Origin: Ypsolopha sequella
Taxonomy: Eukaryota; Arthropoda; Insecta; Lepidoptera; Ypsolophidae
Assembly: GCA_934047225.1 (NCBI GenBank)
Contig: OW204001.1
Location: 14,492,201 to 14,556,200 of the forward strand
Reading direction: 5' to 3'
DNA length: 64,000 nt
Positions 23,738 through 35,776 of this stretch are shown here, in pieces (the stretch's first letter is position 1; every line of letters begins with the position of its first letter). The notes beneath the pieces were generated by a model, which was not told the DNA's origin, made no database searches, and saw only the letters and a list, made by a program, of their open reading frames with translations. The position numbers were made by a program, and so were the translations under genes.

Positions 23738-24387
23738 GTAATAACGTCGAAAACCGCCTATACCGCCTGTTCAGCCGATAAAGAATCATGCAAACAGATA
23801 AACCATGCATTTTTTGTAAGACTAGATGTGCCCGCGGCTCTGCCCGCATTGAAAATATAAAAATTATTAACAAATAAAATAAAAACCCCGAAACACTTGA
23901 ATGGGTGTAGGTGATAATATCTGGAATTAATTAATTAATATAAAATTAATTCTCTGGAAAAATAACAAACTTGATGTTCAATTTGCGTTTAAAGTTGCGT
24001 TGTATGATGTTCCGTTTTTGCAAACCCAAAACAGTATAAACGGCCGTTTAGACATGCCATACAGATCTGACGTTTCTGAAACGTTCCGCGTTTTGATTTT
24101 ATTCTTTAAATTATTAAGCGATCACGTATTGTTTATACCGTTCATCATTTTCACAAACCAAGGAATCGAATTGCGCATCATTTTTTTTTCGCAATTTCGG
24201 CGGTCGTGTGGGTGATATGCGCATGCAAAGATGTGTAGAGCGCCATCTCGCTCTTTCCCGTGAATTTTGTCTCTTTCTAGCTTTTCGATTTTATGTAATA
24301 GATATTACAGGTGTTAGAAAAAGCATATATAAGAAGCATAAAAGAGAACAAAGTAGAGAGGAAATAATGGCAATCTATTCTATTATT

Positions 24388-24556
24388 GTAGATTCGAGAC
24401 ACCTGACTCAGACTCAGTAATGACGCAATATTAATATTCATATTTATATAGCTGGTGCAGCCTCTTCAACTGAAACGTGTTGCTAGAGAATTTTTTGAGC
24501 ACAGTAATGAGTTTGTATTTAAAAATATAAGAGCCCACACATTCAAATCCCGCATT
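24388..24556 (+). promoter_or_regulatory. Gene C promoter/5' UTR block, conserved with gene D
   Basis: 'gtagattcgagacacctg', 'gcctcttcaactg', 'aacgtgttgct', 'gagaattttttgagcacag' and 'aatcccgcattatgtttctt' have counterparts in the same order at 40482-40638. A TATA-like 'atttatatag' lies at about 24442-24451 in C but is 'atttgtatct' in D. The transcription start was not located. Confidence 0.55.
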
Positions 24557-27500
24557 ATGTTTCTTGGTAAGTTTTTTTTTTTACCGAGTGCAAGTCGCTT
24601 TCTTGTACTTTAAGTCACATATAATTTAACGATAATGATACAAAAAATTACATAAAGTTTTAAAATTATTTAGTAACGACCTTTCACATGAAAATGCAAT
24701 TTTCTAAGGTGAAAAAATATTGGTTTATGTAACCTACACTTTTTTTTTTTGTGAACTCTTTTTTTTTGGATAGTGATCACTGGAACTGTGTAATTTTTTT
24801 TTATAAAAAATTGTTTTATTAAACTCTGCTCCTTCTCTTCTTTCATAAATCGGAAAATCTCTTGTAGGAAAAACTTCGCGAACAAACAGTCCCAAGTATT
24901 TATGGTTCGTTCAAAAGTAAGACCTCAAAATTTGTACGAGGTTCTTGGGTTTTATAATACGTTTAAAATAATATATTTATAGACTTATACGCCACTGCTC
25001 ACCACCTGTTGGTTACCTTTCTCATAAAACCCTTTAAGTAACTGTTAAAACCATATCAAAATCCGTATGCTTTTCTATATATTTTTTATTATAATATAAT
25101 CTAACATACATCATATAGACCATAGACTTTGGATATACTGGCGTATAGACAAACATAGCGTGCGAGGGAGCTGAAAATCCCTTATGACAATAAAGCAAGA
25201 GTGAAAAGAAAAGCGAAACTAATGGAGCTGTAACCGCTTTTGAATGACAGGTCATCACAAGTCGGCACGCAAGGAATAAGCTCTTTAGATTTTTGGATAT
25301 ATTGTGATTATTCGTGTTTATTATTGGTTACTACAAGTATTCAACAATAGTTACTTACTTGTTCTGTAAGTGATAATCCTGATAATTGCACATTTTACAG
25401 GTAAATTTTCAGAACGTCGTCACTGCTACGACGCGTTTAGTTTTTGGTTTAATTTCTGTTATATTCTGTTTAAACTACGAAATAATATCAATCGTGTTGT
25501 GAATTTTTATATTCTACATGGAAAAAAATCATGTCGTTCATAGTTTGCATGAGTTTGGTGGATATATTTTACGTCAGGACCAAAGTGAAAAGCTTAGTAT
25601 TTTTGCAAAAAGGTCCGGATAATTGCAAACTTTCTGTTAAGAGCCCTCTAGCAGGCAGATTGTAAAGAAACCATCTTTTTGTAATAAATGGACCACCAAG
25701 TTCGCGAAATCCCGGAAAGGCCTATGTCCAACAGTAGACAAACTTGGCTGTTGGATGGAATTGCACATACATACATATATATACTTACGCCGGTCTCCTA
25801 GAGAGGTAGGCAGAGACTACAGATTTCCATCTGCTGCGATACTCCTGACACACTTCGATAGTTCTTGAACGTAAAATGTACATCACTAATTGACGTACAC
25901 AATGACAGATCAAAATTAGTCACGCGTTATTGGGCTGTCAGTTCGTCTATACGCCAGTATATCCTAAGCAAGTCTATGATATAGACATACCTTGTCTTTT
26001 ATATCTAATATTTGATTACGTTAACTAGCTAAGTAGTTTGTAAGAAAAAAATATATATAAAAATATTGAACAAAAGGAATAATAAACAGTTTCGCGTGAC
26101 TAACTGACAGATAAACATTATACGTACATTTTGAAACATAAGGGATTTAAAGGTGCAGAAGAAAGGATTTTTCGAAATTTACCCCTTAAGGGACGGAGTG
26201 TAAAAATTTGTTGTCAACGGATACAACGGGCTGTTTATATCCTAAATCGACGCATACGATGTAATAAATAAATTAATCAAACTTGGAATTTCTGTATATA
26301 CAAATGTTACGTTTGAAAACGTCATGGTTTCAGGAAATATCCCGGTCCGGGTGACGGTGGGTCTGATGATCTTCACGGGGGTGTTGTTAAACTACACCAT
26401 GCGAGTCAACTTGTCAGTCATTATAGTCGACATGGTTCCGGTGGTTTCAAACTCCACGCAAGGGAATGTAAGGAAATATTTAATAAAACTTACTTCACAA
26501 AGTTTAAAGGAAGCGTGGGTAGTCTAAAGACTTTTTAAATTGTTCACCTTCCTTCTCCTGGTGAGACAACAAGGGACCCCTTCCCCCTCTTCAAATATTA
26601 CGTTAGATTTCTGAAAAAGATTTTTCATCTCATCATTTTTAAATTGTTATAAAATTATTTGCAATTATGATGAATTGATGATAGATGACTTGTGATGGCC
26701 AAAGACCCCTTTCCTCCTCCTGCCGGACTGATCTTCCCCATACGTGCTCAGGTAATGTAGTCCCTTTACAGAAAGCAAGAAGGCCTACTCCGAAGTGACA
26801 AAATTCAGTCGAATATCGGTCGGACGTATATCCATCTCTATCACACTCTCTATGCGTGCGTCAGAGATGGACGTATGCCCGACCGATAAACGACCGACCG
26901 AATCTTTTTGGAAGTGCCGGGCTAGGTTCTGTGTTTTTACGGCCACCTTTGAGCCGCTTGTAGGGACTCACGCTTTCATCAAAAGAAATAATTAAAACAA
27001 TGTTTTTTTCCATTTAAGGAAACAGCAACTCTCGGCTGGTCAGCATACGAACGCGCATTGGTCTTGAGCGCCTACTATTGGGGCTACTGCGTCTCCAACA
27101 TAGTCGCTGGCCCCATTTCAGAGCGGTTCGGTTCCAGAAAAGTGGTCCTAACAACTCATCTTGCCAGTGGTGTACTCACACTGGCCAGCCCGGCTGCTGC
27201 TAAACATAGCTACTTGGCAATGGTGATCGTCAGAGGAGTTTTGGGTTTTGTTGCTGTAAGTTAATAAGACTTTACGACGTACTGATGTAGGGAAGACGCA
27301 ACGTAGATGTATATACATAAATGCATCATCTCCTCAACATATATCATAAGGGGCGTGATAGGTGATTCCAGTCATTCGTAAACGTGATAGAGGGTATGCC
27401 ATATCATCGTACTACCGGCACAAGTTCACCTGAGTGTTTTATTTATCATTTAGCAAGTGGTAAGTATAGTAAGTGATACTATGCCAATAAATTCCGAAAA

Positions 27501-30500
27501 TCTCATTGCGGTGAATGCTCAACAAGGCGGCAGAACTCGAACTTGCGTCTTAAGACTGTCCTACCGACGGAGTTAGCGTTGGTTTTTAGAAAATTAGACG
27601 TACCTACTACGAGCACATGTGTGTGATCCCACGAAAAATAGCGGCGAATGAAAAAACATAGAAGATTAATTTCTAACAAAGGGTCATTCGAAAATGGCAC
27701 CACACACTGAAAAGGGCAAAAGACACGTGATTGGCACACTTGAATTATTGGCGTCAAATGGCACAGACCAAAATGCTTTTCAATTTTAAATTTCTAAGCA
27801 AGAAAAACAAAGTTAAGTTAAACTTGCACTGAGCTACAAAAAGCATCCTTTCCGATAACTGGTGCATATACACCTAACAAAAATTGCCTAGTCAAACTCA
27901 CTTTCATTCTTATCCAAAGTAACTTGGTCTCTAGTAATCATATGCAATGCAATGCAATCATGGACAAGACTTCACATGATATAATAATAATACCACACTG
28001 AATTCCAAGCAATTTTTATATTATGTAAGATGCAGTCGCGCTTCTGATAATATTTCAAAGGTTTGTGATACTTGTATCGGCAAATCTAACAGATGTTGAT
28101 AACGATAACGACATAGATTCGTCACCAAGGCTTGAGACACATCGCTTATCTCTTATTAGGAAGCCAGAGAGACGATTGTTGCTAGGCGCGAGAAGTTGTA
28201 TAGGTAGTCTGCTGAATGCAGCCGTGAACACACGGAAGTTGATAATGCTGACACAACATCATACTATCTTGGAGACAAATCTGAATGATAAAATCTAATA
28301 GAATCTGTAAGATTTGCGACAATTTTCAAGATTGCTAATTTTATCTATGTACTTGATGTAAGTGTAAATCTGATGATGGACTTGGTTATATATAAATCAC
28401 TCAAAATATTTTTCGAGGCCCTTTTTAGGGTTCCGTACCCGAAGAATGCCAAACGGGACCTAAGCCTCCGCTGTACGTTTGTCACAGGGGTCTACAGCTT
28501 CAGCCATTATATGTAGCCATAGAGGAAATGGATGTAGCCAGTTGAAATTTTTACAGAATACGTGTTATTAAGGCCTTTATTAGTGCGAGTTGGACTCCGT
28601 ACACAAAAGATTCCGTACTAACACACAATACGGGTACAGAATCCTAAAAATATTATGGTAAATAACAACAATATAGATTTATACTTGCGATTGTCGGCAC
28701 TTGGTGAAACTTGAAACACATCTTGAATTAAAACACTTGTACTAGTAGTTTCACTTTATTTGTGTTAACTCCCGACCAGTTTCGGATTTTATTCCATTTT
28801 CAAGGGAAGATCTTAATTAAAATATTTTACATGACTCCAGGCACTAGCTCTGAGCAACGTAAACAACGTCATGTAAAATATTTTAATTAAGATCTTCCCT
28901 TGAAAATGAAATAAAATCCGAAACCGGTCGGGAGTTAACACAAATAAAGTGAAACTACTAGTACAAGTGTTTTAATTCAAGAAACAATATAGATGCCATG
29001 GCAACATAAGGGTGACCAAAACGATCCGCTAAAATGGTAACGCCTGGCAAACAATTCGCGGCTCCCGCTGAGTACGGAACCCTAATATCGTAACCGTTAT
29101 ATCACTTATCATGCTTTTCTTCATTTTTCCGGCCTTCTTGTTTCAAAGATAAAAAAAAGATCAAGTGCGAGCCGGACTCGCGTACAGAGGATTCCGTACC
29201 ATCACACAACACGGGTACGGAACCCTAAAAACATTATGGTAAATAATTCTACTTGGAGTTATAAGGATTAACTTAACGTGGTACTTACGATATATTAAAC
29301 TCTATTGGTGTAACTACAAAACGGTGTTTAACTTTAGACAGTGTTTAAATCTGTTGCTGTCACCCTTTTACAATATGAAAGAAAAGGCGACAACAACAGA
29401 TTTAAACACTGTCTAAAGTTAAACACCGTTTTGTAGTTACACCGTATGTATCTAAAGCAGGGGTCGGCAAGTAATTTTAAATGGGGTCCGGGATACTGTT
29501 GAAATTTTTTATCGAGGGACAGAAAAAAAAACTCATAATTGTGTCGATTCGGTGTAACACATTTTAACTCATTTGACAGGATTAAACTTAATTTAAGTGT
29601 TCTGTCTTTTTCTTACTATATCGGAAACACAAAATAAGGTAAAATAAGGTTTGTCCTGTCAAATAAGTTAAGTAGTGTTACACCGAATCGACACCATTAT
29701 GTACTTACTTGTTGAAAACTTTTATTTTGACTAACATAAGGTAATTAATTATATAAAACACAATAGGTATTCTTAAAAATGTATTAATTAAATTAATGTG
29801 AGGAATTATACGTACATTCTACGTGGCAGTTATATAAAAATATTATTTAAATTTAATAGGTGGGTAAGTTATTCAACCTTTCGACCTATCGCCACAGAAT
29901 AAACGCGCCTGTTGCCGACCGATGATCTAAAGATTCTAAAGGGTCTAAGGGGTCTATTAAATATTTATAATTTACAGTTTTTTCTTATGTGTGTATGTAT
30001 GTATGGTCTTACTTACTTGAAATGGAAATTTCATGTTTCTAAGTCATCTGAAAGTGAACTATAGGTTTTCAAATTTGCATGAAATTAATCGTGTAAAGTG
30101 CATTAACTTTTTTCGCGTCAAGTCAGAAGCCTAATTTTCTTACAGCACCATGGGGCTGTGTAGTGACTTCTCTAGGAGGTATTAGTTTAAACTTGATTAT
30201 TGAAACCCATTAAAAACTTCTAAAAAGTAGCATGTTTTAATGTTATTTGTTTTAGCTCTATCTTAAATACGGTGATACTAATTTTAAGATTTGGTCACAT
30301 TGTTGTAAATACTCTAAAGTACATTTAGCCGTTTATTTCTACTTTCCAGCGTAATAGGTGATAATCCCTATCGCCATACTTCGGGCACAATGATTCGCAG
30401 CAAATCAAGTATATTACACCTTTTTACCTGATATACTCGTAATATGTGAAACCAATAATGCTTTATTTGGAAATTATAAGTAATCAACATATGTATCGTC

Positions 30501-32626
30501 ACATTCATCATGTATGACATGAATCCCCGGAGGGGTTCCAGCATTCGTAGCACAGTGTTTAATCGCGCGCGACGCCACTTAGTTGAATCACAAGTGCAAG
30601 TAGAGTGACACGATGTTTTTTGCGATTAAACAGTATGTCACGCTCCTCACACCTGTGATTAAACACTGTGCTGACTACTGTACGGTAGGCCTGAGGTGTC
30701 TCCAAATATGGACTGTGAAATGCAAGTCACAGTGCACATTCGTACCTCTACATTTTGCCGTTACTCTCCAGCGTAACGGATGGTAGGCCCTATCGCCGTG
30801 CTTCGAGCACAATGTTTCGAATTAAATATAGACACACAAATATGTGCCCCTACGGTATTTGAATCCGCACCCTCCGGTAGAATTTCAATACAGACAGGCA
30901 GGTCAAATATTAGCAGGTCAAATATTAGCAGCCCAAATATTAGCAGGTCAAATATTGGCAGATCAAATATTGGCAGGTCCTAACAAAGGCCTTATAATAA
31001 TATAGCATGTTTCTTTTTCTCTTGCATTGTATGATGCGATACCCCAGCAATGATTTGTGTACTTTGAGATTCATTTCAGTGATGAATAAAATTAACTGAA
31101 TAATTTCAGGGCTTCATATTTCCGGCGGTACAAGGACTGATAGCTTACTGGGCAGTTCCTTTCGAAAAAGGAAAGTTTGTGTCAGCAATGATCGGTGGCA
31201 CAGTTGGAACCGTTGTAGCTTGGTCTACTTCTGGGGTGATCATATCTGAATTCGGATGGGAATGGGGCTTTTACGTGTATGGCATCTTTGCCATTGCATG
31301 GTGCATACTATGGTGGCTTCTGATCTACAACACTCCTGAACAACATCCCCGAATCTCAATGAAGGAGAAACAATACATTTGCGATGGCATTTTTGGTACT
31401 TGTAATGATTTCAAAGTGAGTATTCGTTTTTTTTTCAAGTGAGTTCTAGTACGGTAAATACAATATATTAAAGCCGATTCTGAAGGCTTTAACTTAGTTT
31501 TATTGCGTTCAGAACTTGAAATTTAAGGACTATTTTGCAATAAAAATCTGTGTTTCGTTTCTTCACCTTGTATATTTATTACGTTTTTAAACTTTTTTTT
31601 TTTTTGTTACAGCCAATATCACCATACGGTCGTATTCTCACATCCATACCTGTGTGGGCTGGCTTTATTCTTTTAATCGGAAATGGGTGGGGGATTTACT
31701 TCATTCTGAATGCTGCACCAAGTTTCATTTCTAATGTACTCAACTACAAAATAGCATCCACTGGCTTCCTATCGTCACTTACCTACGTAGCCAGAACAGC
31801 AGCTGCTTTCTCGTTTGGATTTCTTGGAGATTTCCTTTTAAAACGAAATCTTATGTCCTTGAATCTGTTGCGAAAATCATTCTGCTTATTCTCCCACATA
31901 ATTCCTGGACTTTTGTTGCTAGCTATAACCTTTACTGATAAACCTACCATTGCATTGGTTTTGATGATAATGTCTATTGGTTTAAATGGTTCTATTACTG
32001 TTACAGGCGCAGCTAATCCTCATGACTTATCTCCTAACTTTACGGGTACTGTTTATGGTATAGGTGTCGCTTTTTCTACTGTATCAGGGTTTGTCACACC
32101 TATGGTTGTGGCGTTTTTCACTAAAGACAATGAGGTGAGTTCTTTTATATTCGTCATGTTTATAAAAGCTATCATTAACAAGTAAGAACATTTGTAAAGT
32201 TATGTTTACAACAGAAGTCTTTGTAGCGAAACCTCAGTTTCTGTTTATATTTTTTGATCTACTCGAGGCTAATCTCAAAAATTACCGGGCCTACTCATTG
32301 ACCTCTAATAAGACGTTTAGAAAATGACGTTTAGAGCCAGACCAAATCAAGAAAATCTAAGATGCCGTTATATTTGGGCGAAGTTTCACGACAGTTAATT
32401 TTATGACGGAGTCCTTACACTCTGAACGATGTAGAAGTACCTAAACATAACTTTTTATTTTTTACAGACCAATTTCGAAGCGTGGCAGCCCGTATTCTTC
32501 ACTGGTGCTGGAATATACATATCAACAGCCTTAATTTTCATGATTTTTGGCTCAACGGAAATCCAAGGATTTAACGAAATTAAGTCCTCTAAGGATGTTG
32601 AAAAACCCAAAGCTGCTTCAGAGTAA
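24557..32626 (+). CDS. SLC17-type MFS anion transporter, gene C (complete, 6 exons)
   Basis: The exons are 24557-24566, 26334-26467, 27019-27255, 31110-31415, 31613-32134 and 32468-32626. GT-AG introns join them to 455 residues. The 10-nt first exon encodes MFL plus one base, and the next exon supplies GNIPVRVTVGLMIF, so the start depends on this tiny exon. Exon 2 includes LLNYTMRVNLSVIIVDMV (TM1) and the glycosylation site NST. Exon 3 has GWSAYERALVLSAYYWGYC and GPISERFGSRKV (MFS motif A region). Exon 4 has GFIFPAVQGLIAYWAV and GWEWGFYVYG. Exon 5 covers TM7-TM11 and exon 6 TM12 with the tail VEKPKAASE. It is most similar to gene D throughout. Introns 1 and 3 are large (1.8 and 3.9 kb) and repeat-laden. 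The role is inferred from family: cation-coupled organic or inorganic anion transport across a membrane. Confidence 0.92.
25640..25870. repeat. Dispersed repeat pieces in C intron 1
   Basis: Contains 'aaaggcctatgtccaacagt' (the reverse orientation of the SINE-like core) and 'ggtctcctagagaggtaggc', followed by 'gcagagactacagatttcca'. Both are common lepidopteran dispersed repeats. A short simple tract 'acatacatacatatatatac' lies between them. Confidence 0.5.
26818..26884. repeat. Small foldback in C intron 2
   Basis: 'ggtcggacgtatatccatct' pairs with 'agatggacgtatgcccgacc' over 22 bp around a 23-bp loop. Gene D intron 2 lacks it at the matching place, so it was inserted in C after the C/D split or lost from D. 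Confidence 0.6.
28027..28335 (+). other. Intron 3 block conserved between C and D
   Basis: 'taagatgcagtcgcg...tctcaaaggtttgtgatact' through 'ttggagacaaatctgaatga' is matched at 46487-46820 in gene D. It is non-coding (frames broken differently in each). It may be simple residue of the duplication or a shared regulatory stretch. Between here and exon 4 both introns are filled with different repeats. Confidence 0.6.
28430..29230. repeat. Cluster of GTCC-tail-family copies in C intron 3
   Basis: Pieces such as 'agggttccgtacccgaagaa', 'tccgtactaacacacaatac' and 'agtgcgagccggactcgcgt' in both orientations belong to the same dispersed family as 37010-37620. A long palindrome (28721-28982) is embedded. 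Confidence 0.6.
28721..28982. repeat. Long palindrome (two arms of about 115 bp)
   Basis: The left arm starts 'tcttgaattaaaacacttgt' and runs to 'aatattttacatgac'. The right arm starts 'gtcatgtaaaatatt' and ends 'acaagtgttttaattcaaga'. The arms are almost perfectly complementary, with a loop of about 30 bp ('caggcactagctctgagcaa'). It is a foldback transposon-like structure able to form a cruciform. Confidence 0.85.
29308..29442. repeat. Palindromic MITE, 49-bp arms
   Basis: 'gtgtaactacaaaacggtgt...atctgttg' and its complement 'caacagat...acaccgttttgtagttacac' are separated by about 37 bp. No coding. Confidence 0.8.
29542..29693. repeat. Palindromic MITE, TIR TGTCGATTCGGTGTAA (C copy)
   Basis: Third member of the family at 18895-19050. 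The ends tgtcgattcggtgtaacaca and agtgttacaccgaatcgaca enclose 'tttgacaggattaaacttaa' and 'ggtttgtcctgtcaaataag'. Confidence 0.78.
30551..30670. repeat. MITE family with ends CACAGTGTTTAATC
   Basis: Left end cacagtgtttaatcgcgcgc and right end gattaaacactgtg, with an inner palindrome ('cgattaaacagtatgtcacg'). Pieces of the same family occur at about 8285-8335, 50379-50461 and 62365-62395. Confidence 0.65.
30900..30974 (+). repeat. 15-bp minisatellite, five units
   Basis: Five tandem copies of AGGTCAAATATTAGC/GGC with a few substitutions. Gene D has only one or two units at the matching intron position (about 47417-47440, 'caggtcaaatattggcaggt'). The copy number therefore changed after the C/D duplication. 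The ORF running through it (SNISRSNIS-type repeats) is a by-product. Confidence 0.8.
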
Positions 32627-34155
32627 TTAATTTCATGTTAGTTAATATTATATCTCCTGTTAAAAAGAATTCCTAGGTTGCGTACTGTGTATTCTTACTG
32701 TTCTTTAAGATAAATACCTACCACAAATCCTCGAAGAGCTAATAGCTGGTTTACGAAATAAGGTTATCGAAAAAATGTCATGTCAAAATATACACGAAAA
32801 ACATGAAGAGCTATACATATTGTATAGCTTGCAATGAATCCACCTGAACTGATCCACCTTTAATAGTATGTGACTATTGAATCATTTGATTTAGGAGATC
32901 TAGCTTTCTCTTTCGCGAGAATGTTGATTGACTCGCATCTTTGTACCTATGTATTTAGGAGAGCTAGGCCAGATGATGTTTCCTTTGCCATTGAGGCACG
33001 CAACTAAGATTTTATATTCCGAAGTTCAATTTGCTACGCGAAGACCTCCTTTAATTAGGGTTGTGGGCATGCCCACCGTGCTCAATAACAGTGGATCCGC
33101 ACCTGCGGGCCTATTGTGTATCTCTAGTTGCCTTCTGGACTGGGTGTCTATCATCAAAAACATAGATATACTATCGAATTCCGATGTCCTAAGGATATTT
33201 TCGCACTTGAAGTGACGACACAGATTGTTAATAGTTCAATACCCACTAAAGGCAATTTTGAAAATTCAGTTTTTAGCTATGTTTTTGATGATAGGCACCT
33301 CGTGCAGTTGGCAACTAAAGATACAGAATAGGGGGGCTGGTCGGACTACGATGAGGAGGACATCATCATCATGATATAAGTCAATGAGTGTCTGTGTGAC
33401 GACAACTGCGACACGGTCAAGCTATTCTTGACCAAGATACAGAGTTTGTGTCTACAAACAAACCTTAGGCCTTGATACATTGAATGCCATTTTGTCACAT
33501 ACATACATATTAGGTCTTTACATATGAACTTGCTGTTTTCTATAGAGAATTTGAAGGAAACTCAATTTTAACATTTTTGTTTTTTTTTTAGGAATGGCAA
33601 ATCCAAATTATGTAGTTTCTTTTGTGTATGAATTATTTGTGTACAACGTTAAGCTAATAGCAATATTAATTTAAATTTTGAAAAGTGTCAGCTGTAAAAA
33701 ATTATTACGAATCTTATCATGGAAATGGATGGCATTTAGTATGAACTGTTTTTGAAATTCTAATTTTGGTTACCAACAATAAAAACAAAATTGAATGCGT
33801 AGATGTAAAACCTTGAAATCAACTTTCAAACAAAAAACAAATAATGGAAATAGCTATTGAATTACAGGAACTATGAACTTATGAATCAGTAAAAAAATTT
33901 TGGCAATTTTATGTGTAAAGACCTATTATTTATAAAAATATACTAAATATATATTTTACTAGCTGTACCCGCAACATTGTTCGCGCAGCGTGTCAGTGTA
34001 GAATCTGTGAGAAGAATTTATGTGTTTTTAATTATTAATTATAAAATAGTCTTAAAATACCGAATATAAATGAAGGATAATATGCAAAACAATGAAAAAA
34101 TGAACAGTTTAATAAATAAGAAAAGCAGTTCCCCTGAAATGTTAGTGGTGCTATT

Positions 34156-34320
34156 ATAGCCGATTCTAAAGGCTTTAATTTTAGTTTTAGTCCTGTCAAA
34201 ACTAAATTTCATTCATTACAAAATAGGCGTTAAAAGTTAGGAACAGAATCTAAATTACTTTGAAATAATTTTATGTTTGACAGCACTAAAACTAAAATTA
34301 AAGCCTTCAGAATCGGCTAC
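34156..34320. repeat. Foldback element
   Basis: 'tagccgattctaaaggcttt...agttttagt' pairs with 'actaaaactaaaattaaagc...cagaatcggcta'. A single arm of the same family ('aaagccgattctgaaggctt') occurs in gene C intron 4 at about 31471. Confidence 0.7.
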
Positions 34321-35119
34321 AATATCACAAATACAGTCGAAAATTGTCCGCTGGTCAATGCACGCACACCGTTTCGAAAAGTTTTCGCTATTTCAATTGG
34401 TTGGTTCCGGCTATACACTCTCTGTCGACACGCTCTTCATCTGAACTTGGTTCGGGCTATCCGTTGACCTGCCACCGACAGACAAAACGATGTCTTTATT
34501 AGTATCTCTTAAACAGTGAGTCGTAGCTTGTCATTCAGTTAGCCGCCTTCATTCAATAGCCTGTCCTATTTCTCCAAAAAATCCTCTAACAAATGATAGT
34601 GGTATTTTCCACAATTGTGTGGCATCAAACATTCCACAAAATATCATAGAGAACAAATGGCGCAAGCGACGTGGACTGGACGCATGCTTCAGCCAATGTG
34701 TCGTCCTGGTGCTATTTACCTGTAACATCCAGCAACGTGCAAGCCCGGCAAGCAGCTAATTTTGGCTATTCAATATTCTTAAACATTCCAAGCGCAGTTA
34801 ACGAACAGAGGCCACGTACAATGTATAAGAGTAGGCGCAGATAATAGCACTCAGCGTTATTTGGATGCACTGTGTATAAACCCTACCCATTCATAACATG
34901 CTCCATTAAAACGCCTGGAACACCCATTACCTTCGTGCCTCTTTACCAGCGATTAAACTTCTGCGTACAACAGCTTTTTTGCTTCAAAAAACAGAGGTTT
35001 GGCGAAAAAATTTGAAATTTTAATTTACAGAAACCAATGGAAACTTTGCGATGGCAACTACACAATACATAGGTAATAAGGTTTTGTTGAATAACTATTG
35101 AGTTAATTTTGAATTTAAT

Positions 35120-35776
35120 TTATCTGGGTTCTTGAAGAGTTTTTCGTGCGATCTTATAGTAGTTTAGAGCTTTAGCTATTCCAGCAACATCACGAGCCAG
35201 AGACGCCAGCGTTGACAATTCAGCAAATATAGGAATTAACGGAAGTATTCCTCCAGTTTTTGGAAAAAGAATAATATCTAGGAAAATGAATTTTACTATT
35301 ATTATTAAATATTTTTGTGCGATCTTATAGTAGTTTAGAGCTTTAGCTACGAGTATTCCAGCAACACCACGAGCCAGAGACGCCAGCGTTGACAATTCAG
35401 CAAATATAGGAATTAACGGAAGTATTCCTCCAGTTTTTGGAAAAAGAATAATATATAGGAAAATGAATTTTACTATTATTATTAAATATTTTTGTGCGAT
35501 CTTATAGTAGTTTAGAGCTTTAGCTATTCCAGCAACACCACGAGCCAGAGACGCCAGCGTTGACAATTCAGCAAATATAGGAATTAACGGAAGTATTCCT
35601 CCAGTTTTTGGAAAAAGAATAATATCTAGGAAAGTGAATTTTACTATTATTATTAAATATTTTTTGCCACTAAGTACGCATACTTTATAGTTCTTATTGT
35701 TTCTTGGTTTCAACTTCTTGAGTTGAGACTTACTTAAGTTTGGAAATCGCTCTCTTGAATGTTTTAATACCAGCAA
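35120..35776 (-). CDS. Unrecognised ORF with threefold 57-codon tandem repeat
   Basis: A 218-residue minus-strand frame. The first 38 residues are basic (SKSQLKKLKPRNNKNYKVCV). Then three copies follow of a unit containing YLIIIVKFIFLDIILFPKTG, then GILPLIPIFAELSTLASLAR, then GVAGIAKALNYYKIAQK. The DNA units repeat at 171 and 177 bp; the 6-bp difference adds two residues (LVA), so the frame is kept. Each unit has two hydrophobic stretches. I do not know the protein. The GGxLPLIP...LA.GVAGIAKA pattern recalls small hydrophobic proteins seen in Polinton/adintovirus-like elements (weak inference from memory). No LTR, TIR or partner gene was found nearby. It could be a decayed element fragment in which tandem duplication happened to preserve the frame. 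Confidence 0.4.
   Translation of the reverse strand: MLVLKHSRERFPNLSKSQLKKLKPRNNKNYKVCVLSGKKYLIIIVKFTFLDIILFPKTGGILPLIPIFAELSTLASLARGVAGIAKALNYYKIAQKYLIIIVKFIFLYIILFPKTGGILPLIPIFAELSTLASLARGVAGILVAKALNYYKIAQKYLIIIVKFIFLDIILFPKTGGILPLIPIFAELSTLASLARDVAGIAKALNYYKIARKTLQEPR

Larger units (their letters stand above)
19998..24387. other. Intergenic region B-C
   Basis: The gene B 3' flank appears as three islands homologous to gene A's flank (20100-20147, 22043-22130, 23738-23862). They are separated by inserted elements at 20148-22042, 22131-22489 and 22510-23737. From 23880 to 24387 I see no gene or recognisable repeat. Confidence 0.65.

Noticed and set aside
30900..30974. CRISPR-like array
   Set aside because: Units are contiguous without spacers and the genome is eukaryotic.
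30780..30983. ORF with SNISRSNIS repeats
   Set aside because: Produced by a 15-bp minisatellite whose unit is a multiple of three; copy number differs in the paralogue.
32928..33331. Overlapping ORFs downstream of gene C
   Set aside because: No family similarity, no splice context linking them to gene C, and they contain an inverted repeat pair; left unassigned.
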